Counted from the first letter of the stretch, positions 19,523 through 28,332 are shown. The stretch is 64,000 nucleotides of DNA from SHVZ01 sp041906305 (GCA_041906305.1 JAYRJL010000001.1:62001-126000), one strand, 5' to 3'. Translations and numbers: made by a program. The notes: a model not told the origin generated them from the sequence alone.

Positions 19523-20536
19523 CTACCCGTTCACCTGCGCGTGAATATCGAGCGTCGCGGCGAGGGTCTTGTACGCGTCGGCGGCGGTGATGATCGGCTG
19601 CGCGTCGCCTCTGATGACGGCGGCGAAATGCGCGATCTGGCGGTCGAGCGGGTCGGCCTTGTCGACGCCGATCCGGAAGGCGGACAAGGGCACCATCCAG
19701 CTCCGCTCGCCCTCGTAGCCCCAGCGCTTGAGGCTCGGCACCGCGAGCGAGCCATGGGTGCCCGCGATCAGGTAGCAGTCCTCGTCGGTCTTCGGGAACG
19801 CGGCGTTCTCGCCCGAGGTGTGCTCCCAGCTCCAGGGAGCGGCCGCCGCATCCGTGAGCGCGATGGTGCCGAGCGCGCCGCTTTCGAAGCGCAGCACGGC
19901 GACGGCGGAGTCCTCGACCGGAAACCCGCGCAGCGCGCGCGAGCCCATCGCCTTGATGTGAGTGATCTCGCCCAGCATGAAGCGGAGGTCGTCGATCACG
20001 TGGATCAGGTTGATCAGCACCGGCCCGCCGCCGGGCTCGCGCCGCCACGCGGTGTCGAAATAGGGATCGGGCTTGAGGAAGCAGGTGAAGGCCGACGCGG
20101 TCGCGATCCTGCCGAGCTCCCCCTTCCTCACCGTCTCGCGCGCGGCCTGAAGGATCGGATTGTGCCGGCGGTGATGGCCGACCAGCACCGGCACGCGGCG
20201 GCGCTCGGATGCCGCGACGATCCTCCCGGCATTGGCCAGCGTCTCGGCGATCGGCTTCTCGATCAGCACCGGGACCCCGCGCTCGATGCAGGCGATGGCC
20301 TGGTCGGCATGCATCGCGTTCGGCGTCGCGACGATCACGCCGTCGAGCTTCTCCGTCGCCAGCATCGCATCGAGATCGTCGTGGCAGGGAACGCCCTGCT
20401 CGACCGCGAGCGCCCGTGCGTCGGGCGCCGGATCGGCGATGGCTGCCAGCCGCGCCCCGGTCGCACGGGCAAGACGAAGGATATGCGCGCGGCCGATCAG
20501 CCCGGCGCCGGCGATGCCGATGGAGACCTTGTTCAT
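19523..20536 (-). CDS. Gfo/Idh/MocA-family oxidoreductase
   Basis: 337-residue NAD(P)-dependent dehydrogenase. It has an N-terminal Rossmann fold (IGIAGAGLIGRAHI), the family signature EKPIAET with the catalytic Lys at about 95, and a C-terminal alpha/beta substrate domain containing the His-rich IHVIDDLRFMLGE segment. Members act on sugars, inositols or their derivatives; the substrate here is unknown. The gene stands alone between two family A repeats and is divergent from the glutamine synthetase-like gene. A second family member lies at 48082. Confidence 0.9.
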   Translation of the reverse strand: MNKVSIGIAGAGLIGRAHILRLARATGARLAAIADPAPDARALAVEQGVPCHDDLDAMLATEKLDGVIVATPNAMHADQAIACIERGVPVLIEKPIAETLANAGRIVAASERRRVPVLVGHHRRHNPILQAARETVRKGELGRIATASAFTCFLKPDPYFDTAWRREPGGGPVLINLIHVIDDLRFMLGEITHIKAMGSRALRGFPVEDSAVAVLRFESGALGTIALTDAAAAPWSWEHTSGENAAFPKTDEDCYLIAGTHGSLAVPSLKRWGYEGERSWMVPLSAFRIGVDKADPLDRQIAHFAAVIRGDAQPIITAADAYKTLAATLDIHAQVNG

Positions 20537-20603
20537 GGCGGCGCGACTGTCGCGTGAGGCCGAGGGGTTGGCAAGCGCAAGGTGACAGGGCCTCGCGAGG
20601 CTC

Positions 20604-20798
20604 TAATCCCCTCCCTCGCATCGTATGCGGGGGAGGAACGCGCGACACCGAAGGGGTCGTCGCGCTAGGGTGGGGGCGCGAGCGAGGTGTGCGTCGAGGT
20701 GATGAGGAACGTAGCTGGCGTCGGTGGGTGATCGAGCCACCTTGCCAGGCCCCCATCCCGTCCTTCCCCCGTCGGCTACGCCGCCGAGGGAAGGGGTA
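20604..20798. repeat. family A paired-hairpin intergenic repeat, copy 3
   Basis: Left hairpin with arms CCCCTCCCTCGCAT/ATGCGGGGGAGG near 20608-20637 and right hairpin CCTTCCCCC...GGGAAGGGG near 20762-20796. The inner ends GGGTGGGGGCG and CCCCCATCC face each other. It fills most of the 293-base divergent gap between the oxidoreductase and the glutamine synthetase-like gene, so it overlaps both 5' regions. No clear promoter could be assigned within it. Confidence 0.7.
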
Positions 20799-20829
20799 AG
20801 AAGAAGCGTCGCAGGACCGGGGGACTGTC

Positions 20830-22086
20830 ATGAACCGCGAACCGCTGATCATGGTCTGCACCTGCGAGATGTCGGGGCGGGTGCGGGGCAAGGGGTTTCC
20901 CGCGCGCGACTTGGCCCAGCGCATGAAGACGGGCGTCGGCTGGGTCCCGACCAACTCGATGATCAACGCCTTCTCCAAGATTCCGGCGACGCCGTTCGGC
21001 ACTGGCGGCGACCTGATCCTGGTGCCGGACCCGAAGACCGAGGTGAAGGTCGACTTCGGCGACGGCTCGGTGGACGAGCACTTCCTCCTGGGCGACATAA
21101 GGCTGCTCGACGGCAGCCCGTGGGAATGCTGCCCGCGCGACTTCGCCCGCCGCGCGCTGGTGGCGTTGAAGGCGACCGCGGGCGTCGATCTCTATTCGGC
21201 CTTCGAGCACGAGCTCGTCTATACCGGCGTCGACTCGCGACCGGGCGAGTCCTACTCGCTCGATGCCTATCGCCGCCAGGGCAGCTTCGGCGAGCACTTC
21301 ATGGCGGCGCTGAAGGCGGCCGGCGCCGAGCCCGAGACCTTCCTTCCCGAGTACGGCGCCAGGCAATACGAGTTCACCGTGCGCCCGGCGCTCGGCCTCG
21401 CCTCGGCCGACCGCGCGATCGTCGCCCGCGAGATGGCGCGCGCCACCGCGCACCGCATGGGCCACCGCGCCGTATTCTCGCCCATCCTCGACCCCGACGG
21501 CGTCGGCAACGGCGTCCACATCCATTTCAGCTTCATCGACGCCCATGGCGCGGCGGCGACGCACGATCCGCGCGACGCCTTCGGCCTCTCGGCCATCGCG
21601 CGCCACTTCGCCGCCGGCGTTCTGCACCACATGCCGGCGCTCTGCGCGCTCACCGCGCCGTCGGCCGTCTCTTATATGAGGCTCAGGCCCAACCGTTGGG
21701 CCCCGACCATCGCCGACATGAAGCAGCAGGACCGGGGTGCCGCGATCCGCATCTGCCCGGTGATCCCGGGGCCGGACGTCGCGCGCCAGTTCAACCTCGA
21801 ATTCCGCGTCGCCGATTCCGCGGCGAGCCCGTGGCTGGCGCTGGGCGCGTTGGTCTGGGCCGGCGTCGACGGGCTGAAGCGGAAGCTCGACCTCGGATCG
21901 GAGGGCCCGAACCTGCCGGCGACGCTGGCCGAGGCGCTCGACGCGCTCGAAGCCTCGGACCCGGCGCGGCAGTGGATGGGCTCGGTCTTCCACAACGCCT
22001 ACCTCCTCCACAAGCGCGGCGAGCTCGCCGGCCTCGAGGGCCTCAGCGAGAAGGCGCAATGCGACCTCTATGCGGAGACGTACTGA
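20830..22086 (+). CDS. glutamine synthetase-family ligase
   Basis: 418-residue enzyme of the glutamine synthetase superfamily. Metal/substrate segments are visible as FEHEL (Glu126, Glu128), EYGARQYEFTVRP, the HIHFS flap region and LRPNRWAP. It is shorter than GlnA (~470) and lacks the usual beta-grasp N-terminus and adenylylation site, so a gamma-glutamyl-amine ligase (PuuA/GlnT-like) or an enzyme acting on another amine is more likely than nitrogen assimilation. GGGGG precedes the ATG. It is followed on the same strand by a cysteine hydrolase, suggesting paired use of amides or amines. Confidence 0.85.
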   Translation: MNREPLIMVCTCEMSGRVRGKGFPARDLAQRMKTGVGWVPTNSMINAFSKIPATPFGTGGDLILVPDPKTEVKVDFGDGSVDEHFLLGDIRLLDGSPWECCPRDFARRALVALKATAGVDLYSAFEHELVYTGVDSRPGESYSLDAYRRQGSFGEHFMAALKAAGAEPETFLPEYGARQYEFTVRPALGLASADRAIVAREMARATAHRMGHRAVFSPILDPDGVGNGVHIHFSFIDAHGAAATHDPRDAFGLSAIARHFAAGVLHHMPALCALTAPSAVSYMRLRPNRWAPTIADMKQQDRGAAIRICPVIPGPDVARQFNLEFRVADSAASPWLALGALVWAGVDGLKRKLDLGSEGPNLPATLAEALDALEASDPARQWMGSVFHNAYLLHKRGELAGLEGLSEKAQCDLYAETY

Positions 22087-22103
22087 GGCAGCGAGCGCTG
22101 CAC

Positions 22104-22221
22104 CGCCCCCCACCCTGACCCTCCCCCACTTCGGGGGGAGGGGACACGACGCGGAGCTTCCTCCCTCGTCCTTCTTTCTTTCCCCTCCCCCTTGATGGGG
22201 GAGGGTAGGGTGGGGGTGGAG
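22104..22221. repeat. family A paired-hairpin intergenic repeat, copy 4
   Basis: Hairpin CCCTCCCCC-acttc-GGGGGGAGGGG (from 22119) and hairpin CCCCTCCCCC-ttgat-GGGGGAGGG (from 22182). The outer ends CCCCCCACCCTGACC and GGTAGGGTGGGGG are inverted copies of each other. This is the clearest example of the ~118-base unit, lying between two co-directional genes that would otherwise form one operon. Confidence 0.8.
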
Positions 22222-22253
22222 TTCCAGACTCGAACGCCAGCAGGAACAGGCTC

Positions 22254-22901
22254 ATGAATCATCCCACCTCCCGCGAGATACCGGTCGAGCCGAAGGCGAC
22301 GACGCTGCTCTTCATCGACGTGCAGAACTACTGCGCCAAGCGTGACGGCTCGGAGTTCGCCCACCACACGCCGGAGGTGTTCCAGGAGAAGCTGGGGTTC
22401 TTCTTCGAGGAGATGGAGCGCCGCGTTATCCCGAACATGCAGCGGCTCCAGGCCGGCTGCCGCAAGGCCGGGATCGAGGTGATGTACACGGTGATCCAGA
22501 ACCTGACCAAGGACGGCCGCGACCGCAGCCTCGACTACAAGATCACCGGCTTCTCGGTGCCGCCGGGATCGCGTGACGCGCAGGTGATCGACGAGATCAG
22601 GCCCGGCGACGACGAGATCGTGCTGCCGAAGACCTCGAGCAACGTCTTCCACTCGACCAACATCGACTACGTGCTCCGCAATCTCGGCACGAAATACGTG
22701 GTGATCTCCGGCATCGTCACCGACCAGTGCATCGACGGCGCCGTCCGCAGCGCCTGCGACTTAGGCTACCTGGTGACGCTGATCATGGATGCCTGCACGA
22801 CCTACACGAAGGAGCGCCACGACTTCACGCTGCGCGCGATCAAGGGCTACTGCCGGCAGCGAACGACGGCGGAGTTCCTGAAGGAGATCGGGGCAGGGTG
22901 A
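22254..22901 (+). CDS. isochorismatase-like cysteine hydrolase
   Basis: 215-residue cytoplasmic hydrolase of the isochorismatase/ureidoacrylate amidohydrolase superfamily. The catalytic Asp22 (LLFIDVQNYC), Lys in LPKTSSNVF (about 124) and nucleophilic Cys in GIVTDQCIDGAVRSA (about 161) form the expected triad. The C-terminal ERHDFTLRAIKGYCR is typical of N-carbamoyl-amide hydrolysing members (biuret, ureidoacrylate, sarcosine types). With the glutamine synthetase-like gene just upstream and a D-carbamoylase elsewhere in the window, a nitrogen-salvage role is reasonable but the substrate is unproven. Confidence 0.9.
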   Translation: MNHPTSREIPVEPKATTLLFIDVQNYCAKRDGSEFAHHTPEVFQEKLGFFFEEMERRVIPNMQRLQAGCRKAGIEVMYTVIQNLTKDGRDRSLDYKITGFSVPPGSRDAQVIDEIRPGDDEIVLPKTSSNVFHSTNIDYVLRNLGTKYVVISGIVTDQCIDGAVRSACDLGYLVTLIMDACTTYTKERHDFTLRAIKGYCRQRTTAEFLKEIGAG

Positions 22902-22950
22902 CGACCAACTTGGTTTTGCCCGGGGCGACGAAGAGGCTATACGTCCGCGC

Positions 22951-23616
22951 ATGAGCGACGCGCCCGATACCCCCGAAACCGACACTCCCGCGATCGACAA
23001 CAAGGTCACCGTGGTGGTCCTGCAGCATCCGCAGGAGCAGGACCACGTGCTCGGCACGGCGGGCCTGCTCGTCAGCACGCTGTCCGATGCGCGGATGGTC
23101 GTCGGCCTCTCGTGGCGCAACCTGGCCCATGCGACCGGCGTGTCGTCGGCGGATCCCAAAGAGTGGGGCGTGCTCTACCTGGGCTCGGTCCATGTCGCGG
23201 GCAAGGGCCCGCTCGTCGCCGTCGATCGCAAGGGCGAGGCGCTCGCCAACCAAAAGGCCGGGCTCGCCGGCCTCAAGGGCCTGATCGTCCTCGACGGCAG
23301 CTGGGCGCAGGCCAAGACGCTGTGGTGGCGCAACGCCTGGCTGACCCGGCTCAGGCGCTTCGTGATCGTGCCGGACGGCCCGTCGCTCTACGGCAGCCTG
23401 CGCAAGGAAGCGCGGCCCGATGCGGTCTCGACGCTCGAGTCCGTGGCCCTGGCGCTGTCGGTGCTGGAGCGCGATCCGACGGTGCGCGAGCGTCTTCTGG
23501 CGCCGTTCCGAGCCATGCTGGCCAAGGCAAGGGAAGCCCGGGTGCCTCCCGCCAAGAAAGATTGGCGCAGACGCCGATCGGGCTCGAAGCCGGCGCGCCC
23601 GAGACCGGCTGGCTGA
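22951..23616 (+). CDS. DTW-domain protein, probable tRNA acp3U synthase
   Basis: 221-residue protein of the DTW family, some members of which transfer an aminocarboxypropyl group from SAM to uridine in tRNA (TapT/TuaA). Key phrases are VLQHPQEQ near residue 24, the signature LIVLDGSWAQAKTLWW (D115-G-S-W118, with Ser replacing the usual Thr) and STLESVALAL. The N-terminal Cys-rich zinc segment of canonical members is absent and replaced by an acidic Pro/Thr stretch. The C-terminus is very basic (KKDWRRRRSGSKPARPRP), which suits RNA binding. It converges on the ABC-ATPase gene 33 bases away. Confidence 0.82.
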   Translation: MSDAPDTPETDTPAIDNKVTVVVLQHPQEQDHVLGTAGLLVSTLSDARMVVGLSWRNLAHATGVSSADPKEWGVLYLGSVHVAGKGPLVAVDRKGEALANQKAGLAGLKGLIVLDGSWAQAKTLWWRNAWLTRLRRFVIVPDGPSLYGSLRKEARPDAVSTLESVALALSVLERDPTVRERLLAPFRAMLAKAREARVPPAKKDWRRRRSGSKPARPRPAG

Positions 23617-23649
23617 GCGGATTCCCGACGCTCCGTTGCGTTGCGGTTC

Positions 23650-25602
23650 CTATTTTCCTCGATAGCGACGTAGGAGCGGCGGATTCTTATCATCGTTTGG
23701 CCGCATGTGGCGCTCTTTAACTTCGACGGAAAGATTCTTAGGCGCTGGGAAAAACTCTTTATCAATTAGAATGATCTGAGTGTCGATGAGCTCGCTAGCC
23801 GCAAGTTCATAGACCATTCGATAGAACCCCTCGAACTGATCCCTATTCTCACGTTCGCTAATATTCTTCATCGGCGAATCGATGATTAAGAGCTGAGGAA
23901 GGGGAGCGTTAAGGCGTGCCGCAATTCGATGAAGTGCGAGCGCATAGCAGCATTTAAAAAGTGTTTTCTTCCCTCCGCTGCTTAAGGAACTGAATGACGT
24001 AACAGTCAGGTCATTCGGATCGGCGCTATAGATCTCCGGATAGAAGGTAGGTGTCTTGAGGTCGACGCGATCAGTGGGCTCGATCCCAGGGATGTGCGAA
24101 CGGACAAGACAATCCAAAAAGAAATTTGAAAATAGCTCTAGATTCGACCGATCCGCTTCGGCTTTTGTCCTGGAGTCGTTTAGCTTTTCGCGCGTCGAAA
24201 TCTCCATTGCGCGAATGTGTGCTAGTGCCTCTCGTTGCTCTTCGAGCATCCGAGGTAGGCGCTTAAGCCAGGTTAGATTCTCCATCTCCTTCGTTAGTTC
24301 TGTGCGCGTCCGCTCTAGGAGGAGCGCCATTGAAAGATATGCCGTATCTTGCTCGGTCTTTGCTCGGTTAAGATTGGCCTCAACAGCGCTCTTCTTTTTT
24401 AGAATATCTGCGCGATCACTTCGAGCGCGGGCGATATTACTCGTGATGGAAGTGATCGCCTCTTCCAGTTCCTTCTTTCGTCCCGCCACATCGGCCTCGA
24501 GTGCGGCAAGTTCGGTGGGGTCCGGAAGATTCGGCTGGTCTGTTTGTCCACAAACCGAGCAGCACTCAACTCCGCGCTCAGGTAGGTTTTGGGCGCATCG
24601 TGGGCAGCTTTCGAAGCCGACGCCTTGCAAGACCTCTCTGGCGGAGGCGGAGCGACGAAATTTCGCGCCCAGCATTTCGATTTCGTTGCGATGACGTATA
24701 TGACGCTCACGAAGGCCTTGAAGCTCCGAGACCTCACCATCTAGCCGCCATAAAACCTGTCCGTAGTTGCGAGCTTCACTTTCTAGCCGCTCCACAGCAT
24801 GCTCTGTCTGTTTGTCGCGAGGGGTCTGCCGAACACTTTCAATTTCGGCCTCAATCTTGGACAGCCGTGCAGCGACGTCTTGCTCACGTTCCCTGATGTG
24901 TTGTTCTGACTCTACTCCTACCTCGGAAAGCGTTTTTGTCAGCGCAGCGATAGACGACGCTCGCTCTATGCGGCTGGCTCGCAGTTGATCGAGTTCAGCT
25001 TCGAGGTCGGCAACCTTCTCAGTGTGATAGCCGATCACGTAGCGAAGTACATCGCGGCTCTTTAGCCGCTGTGCGAACTGAGCTTCTTCATGGAGATGAA
25101 AAAAATCGCTGTCGATGTGGTCTTGATCGAGATAGCAGTACCAAAGGAGATCACGCATCGACAGACGAACGGTTTTGCTGTCCTCCTTTGTCTTGCTTTG
25201 GCGCACTCGCGGCGGGCGGACGTCTGACAAATAGAAAAGTAGATCAGAAAGAGTTTCAACCTCCGTCCCACTGATGACCTCGCCGTCAGCACGGCGGGCA
25301 GGAAGCATATACTGGAGCGTCTGACCTCCTTCGTCCCACGATACAAAAACCGTATGCGAGTCCCGAGGCCGCTCGACTTGAAGGACCGCCTTCTGAAGCT
25401 CTAACGTCAAGGTGACAGAGACGAATTCGGCTTGTAGTGCGGGCGTCAACTGAATGTCGCCACCTAGGCAATAGTCGACGAGACGGACGATGCTCGTCTT
25501 GCCTGCTCCCATCTGTCCCCAAAAGTACGATAGCCGAGTGAGATCGACCACCTCGCGCTCTCTCTGAAGCTCTAGTTCCAATCTTTGAAGGTTAAATTTC
25601 AC
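23650..25602 (-). CDS. SMC/Rad50-like ABC ATPase of a three-gene conflict system
   Basis: 650-residue ATPase with split ABC head. Walker A GQMGAGKTS (29-37) at the N-terminus, ABC signature SLSSGGKKT (539-547) and Walker B LLIIDSP (571-577) near the C-terminus surround two coiled-coil arms (~195-320 and ~365-490). The hinge carries CPRC (333-336) and CSVC (348-351), a zinc-ribbon-like tip. Walker B ends in Ser-Pro rather than Asp-Glu, as in some non-SbcC members. GTG start; GTGA overlap with the upstream gene. Base composition is clearly lower in G+C than the flanks. In ABC-three-component systems this subunit is thought to sense invading DNA and license the nuclease; that role is inferred here. 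Confidence 0.88.
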   Translation of the reverse strand: MKFNLQRLELELQREREVVDLTRLSYFWGQMGAGKTSIVRLVDYCLGGDIQLTPALQAEFVSVTLTLELQKAVLQVERPRDSHTVFVSWDEGGQTLQYMLPARRADGEVISGTEVETLSDLLFYLSDVRPPRVRQSKTKEDSKTVRLSMRDLLWYCYLDQDHIDSDFFHLHEEAQFAQRLKSRDVLRYVIGYHTEKVADLEAELDQLRASRIERASSIAALTKTLSEVGVESEQHIREREQDVAARLSKIEAEIESVRQTPRDKQTEHAVERLESEARNYGQVLWRLDGEVSELQGLRERHIRHRNEIEMLGAKFRRSASAREVLQGVGFESCPRCAQNLPERGVECCSVCGQTDQPNLPDPTELAALEADVAGRKKELEEAITSITSNIARARSDRADILKKKSAVEANLNRAKTEQDTAYLSMALLLERTRTELTKEMENLTWLKRLPRMLEEQREALAHIRAMEISTREKLNDSRTKAEADRSNLELFSNFFLDCLVRSHIPGIEPTDRVDLKTPTFYPEIYSADPNDLTVTSFSSLSSGGKKTLFKCCYALALHRIAARLNAPLPQLLIIDSPMKNISERENRDQFEGFYRMVYELAASELIDTQIILIDKEFFPAPKNLSVEVKERHMRPNDDKNPPLLRRYRGK

Positions 25603-26210
25603 GACTCCCTCCCAGCACGTGAGGTGGGCTCGTCAGCAACTGGATCAATCTCAACGCCCCAACGAAGTCCCGTAATCTCAGGAACGATCCGATAGACGAA
25701 ATCTTTGATGGCGGTGGCTGCCATGTTTCCGACGGCGTCTACAACAACGGCGCCGCGTCGAGCCATCTCGTGAAAATCCGGATTTCCAGCGAGATCTAGA
25801 GCGAGGTTCCGTCCGCGATCTGTCAGACCAATTTCGACTTTGCGCCCGTCTGCCGAGAGCTTTACCAGTCCACGAGCGTGCAGCAGGCCGAGCCAGCGCC
25901 GATAGCGGTCATCCCAGGGCCCGTACCGAAACCGAATCATTTTGGTTTCTACCGTCGTACGCTCTCGCGGGAGGACGTTTGCATCCTGCTCAGGTATGCC
26001 AAGTTCCTTTAGCGCTCGCTCGAGATACACGGGGTACCGAAGGAGAAAATCTAATTTTGCGAGCTTGGTGATCCCCTCTACAGCCTTTGCCTTAGTGGCG
26101 ACCGTGGTCTTGCTCGCATCCGCGCTAAGCAACAGCAATAGGAGACGCGCTAGATGCAGAGCGTCGGCGCTTTCGGTTCGAGCAGCAGCTCTTACTATGC
26201 GCAGGCTCAT
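25599..26210 (-). CDS. ABC-3C middle component-like protein
   Basis: 203-residue protein, mostly helical at the N-terminus (LHLARLLLLLLSADASKTTV), followed by a winged-helix-like portion (RYRRWLGLLHARGLVKLSADGRKVEIGLTDRGRNLA). I do not recognise a specific family from sequence. Its size, its place between a nuclease-like gene and an SMC-like ATPase, and four-base overlaps on both sides (ATGA, GTGA) match the middle components of ABC-three-component systems. The long mostly hydrophobic helix could be a dimer interface rather than a membrane span. Lower G+C than flanking DNA, as for its partners. Confidence 0.7.
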   Translation of the reverse strand: MSLRIVRAAARTESADALHLARLLLLLLSADASKTTVATKAKAVEGITKLAKLDFLLRYPVYLERALKELGIPEQDANVLPRERTTVETKMIRFRYGPWDDRYRRWLGLLHARGLVKLSADGRKVEIGLTDRGRNLALDLAGNPDFHEMARRGAVVVDAVGNMAATAIKDFVYRIVPEITGLRWGVEIDPVADEPTSRAGRES

Positions 26211-27514
26211 TCGGCTTCCTCATCAAGCGAGAAGCGCTCGCTCCACCAAATTCTGCACTCTCCTGTCAGCAGCGCAGCAGTCCCTAGTAGCAACTCGTAC
26301 GGTACCTGTCCGAGATGTGTCTTTCGCTCGCTTGCCAACTTGCGAAGTCGGCTCGCTAAATCGGTGAACATTTTTTCACCGAACGGGCTATCGGATGTCT
26401 TCGAAGCCGTGAACGCCTCTAGACATTCGCCATGGACGAACTTTTCTACTTGGCGAAGTGCCTTCTCGAAGGTCGCAGGATCTTCCTTAATCTGACGCTC
26501 TAGGAGCTCATGCTCTGCGGACAGCGCAAGATCTTTGAGGTGCGTTACGAGGTGCTCGTCGAGCTTGCCTCGGCGCAGTTTCTTCTCAATTACGATGTTG
26601 GTGCCGCCACCTAGCTTCAGCTGAGGCTGACCGGTGTACTCGAATGCAAAGGGGACGGTTGTCGCCACATTCCCTGCGTCGAACGTCACGTCTGCACATA
26701 CGATCTTTTTTGATTCGATTGCCGGGTCGGGCGCACGAGAGAACAGACCACGTAGATGACGCTCAGGGTCCGTCACATGTAGCGAAGCCGCGCGATGGAG
26801 GCGCGCGACTATGGATTCGCGCAAAGCATCGAGGGTCTTCCCATCCATGTGTTGGCAGCCCGGGACATGTCGAATGTGCTCGTGAGAAAGCACAGCGTCG
26901 AAATCACCCCGGGAGGGGCCCCGGATAAAGTCCAATCGCCGAAGAGCTGAAAGAAGAAGTTGAGGGTCACATTCGCCCAGCTCAGCTGCGAGACGATCAA
27001 ATACCTTCTTAAAGGGCTCCTGAATTTCGGCCGGCGTTTCACACGCCTTCAGGTGCGTTAAAAAAAGAAGGGGGCATCTCCCTACTTGAGCCTGATCTTT
27101 GGTCTCAGGTTTGACTTCGTCAGTGGCGGTATTGGAAACAAAAAATAGTTGCCCGATCTGCTTGTCATATGCAGCGACGAGGTCAACAAATCGGCCGATG
27201 CTGCCGACAACAGCGGCATCGAGCATATGCCAGGCGCCATTCTCCGGCGTGGAAGTTTTGACCTGAAAGCCGTCAAACTTTCCGTCGGGACGCTCGCACA
27301 GAAAATCCTCATGATGCTCGCAATAAATCGCCAGATAATTTGAAGTGCCCCTATGGACCGCCGTCAAAAGGACAACGCCATAGGCATGCTGGTAGCGATA
27401 ATTTCTCTCAGTTTCGTCACCTGGATCGCGGGCGCGTACGTCAGGCAGATGTGCACCTGACGGCTTCCGCGTGCCGCGCTTCTTTGGTGGTTTCACGTCC
27501 GTCATTGTTGCCAT
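26207..27514 (-). CDS. DUF4297-like predicted dsDNA nuclease
   Basis: 435-residue protein; the N-terminal ~200 residues resemble DUF4297 nucleases. Visible motifs are ETERNYRYQHAYG (34-46), an acidic EHHED (66-70) and DGFQVKTS (Asp81, Gln84, Lys86), which together form a plausible PD-(D/E)xK active site with the Q-x-K variant. The C-terminal half has no family I recognise and may contact the middle protein. Candidate starts are ATG 27514 and ATG 27505; no strong ribosome site separates them. It is the first gene of the overlapping three-gene operon. DUF4297 nucleases act as effectors in several anti-phage systems (for example Cap4); the function here is inferred. Confidence 0.8.
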   Translation of the reverse strand: MATMTDVKPPKKRGTRKPSGAHLPDVRARDPGDETERNYRYQHAYGVVLLTAVHRGTSNYLAIYCEHHEDFLCERPDGKFDGFQVKTSTPENGAWHMLDAAVVGSIGRFVDLVAAYDKQIGQLFFVSNTATDEVKPETKDQAQVGRCPLLFLTHLKACETPAEIQEPFKKVFDRLAAELGECDPQLLLSALRRLDFIRGPSRGDFDAVLSHEHIRHVPGCQHMDGKTLDALRESIVARLHRAASLHVTDPERHLRGLFSRAPDPAIESKKIVCADVTFDAGNVATTVPFAFEYTGQPQLKLGGGTNIVIEKKLRRGKLDEHLVTHLKDLALSAEHELLERQIKEDPATFEKALRQVEKFVHGECLEAFTASKTSDSPFGEKMFTDLASRLRKLASERKTHLGQVPYELLLGTAALLTGECRIWWSERFSLDEEAE

Positions 27515-27594
27515 CGCTGGCGCTTTAAGCGGCGTGAGCAACGGCCGCTCGATAGGCTGGCGTGTATGGTCGCCATCGGTTGCTCCGCCTTTGC

Positions 27595-28149
27595 TTAAAG
27601 CTCGTCGACAATCGCCTTCACGCGGGCTCGGTATTGGTCTTCCGGAATGAGTCCCTTCTCTCGCAACTCAAGCAGCTGCTTGAGACGCGCTGAGACATCC
27701 TCGGTGGATTGGCGCGCGGAGTTGGAGAGCACCGAGCCGCCCGTGCGCGGGGCGCCGGGACCTGGGATCGATTCATTCAGCGTGACGGCGATGGTCGCTG
27801 GGTACTGATAAGCGGCACCCGACGACATATCGACGGCCGCGCCGATGAGTCCGCCGGCGAGGATGTTGCCGTACGCCGATCCCACCGTGCTCGACTGGAC
27901 TGAGGTCGATCCCTTCATCCCGCCCTTATGTGCGCAGGTGACGACGAGATCGCCATAGGCGCGATTGATCGTCGTGCTTCCTGGCGTCTGCGGGATCGTC
28001 CACGTGCCCTTCTCGTTGACGAGCTGGCACTCGGCGCCGGTCGACGGCGTCGTCTGCACGTTGACGGATTGCGTGGTGCCGCTCGTCATGGAGGCGCATC
28101 CGCCGAGCGATACGAAAACGAGCGCGGCGAGCGCACGCAGCTTGATCAT
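27595..28149 (-). CDS. SHOCT-domain lipoprotein
   Basis: 184-residue predicted lipoprotein: signal peptide MIKLRALAALVFVSLGGC with lipobox LGGC (Cys18), a central Gly/Ser-rich body including a hydrophobic stretch (AYGNILAGGLIGAAVDM), and a C-terminal SHOCT motif (RLKQLLELREKGLIPEDQYRARVKAIVDEL split over residues ~155-184). SHOCT segments mediate oligomerisation in diverse proteins. It lies 80 bases downstream (minus strand) of the end of the defence-like operon's start region but on the upstream side, so it is a separate unit. Function unknown. Confidence 0.82.
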   Translation of the reverse strand: MIKLRALAALVFVSLGGCASMTSGTTQSVNVQTTPSTGAECQLVNEKGTWTIPQTPGSTTINRAYGDLVVTCAHKGGMKGSTSVQSSTVGSAYGNILAGGLIGAAVDMSSGAAYQYPATIAVTLNESIPGPGAPRTGGSVLSNSARQSTEDVSARLKQLLELREKGLIPEDQYRARVKAIVDEL

Positions 28150-28332
28150 TCTTGCCTCCCCCAGCGCCGGTCATTGCTTGCCCGTGCGCAGGAGAAGGGT
28201 ACGGCGACCTCTACAACTGTCAATAGTGCTTAAAATTCGATATAACGCAGAAATAGTGAACAACTGTATAGAATTACCGCCGCTCGGCTGACGTACAGCC
28301 GCTCGTACCGGACCCGGATATCGAAGAGGATC

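Noticed and set aside
23650..25602. Annotating the ATPase as SbcC/Rad50 in DNA repair
   Set aside because: No SbcD/Mre11 partner, two CxxC pairs instead of one zinc hook, Walker B lacks the usual Asp-Glu, and it is coupled to a nuclease-like gene of another fold.
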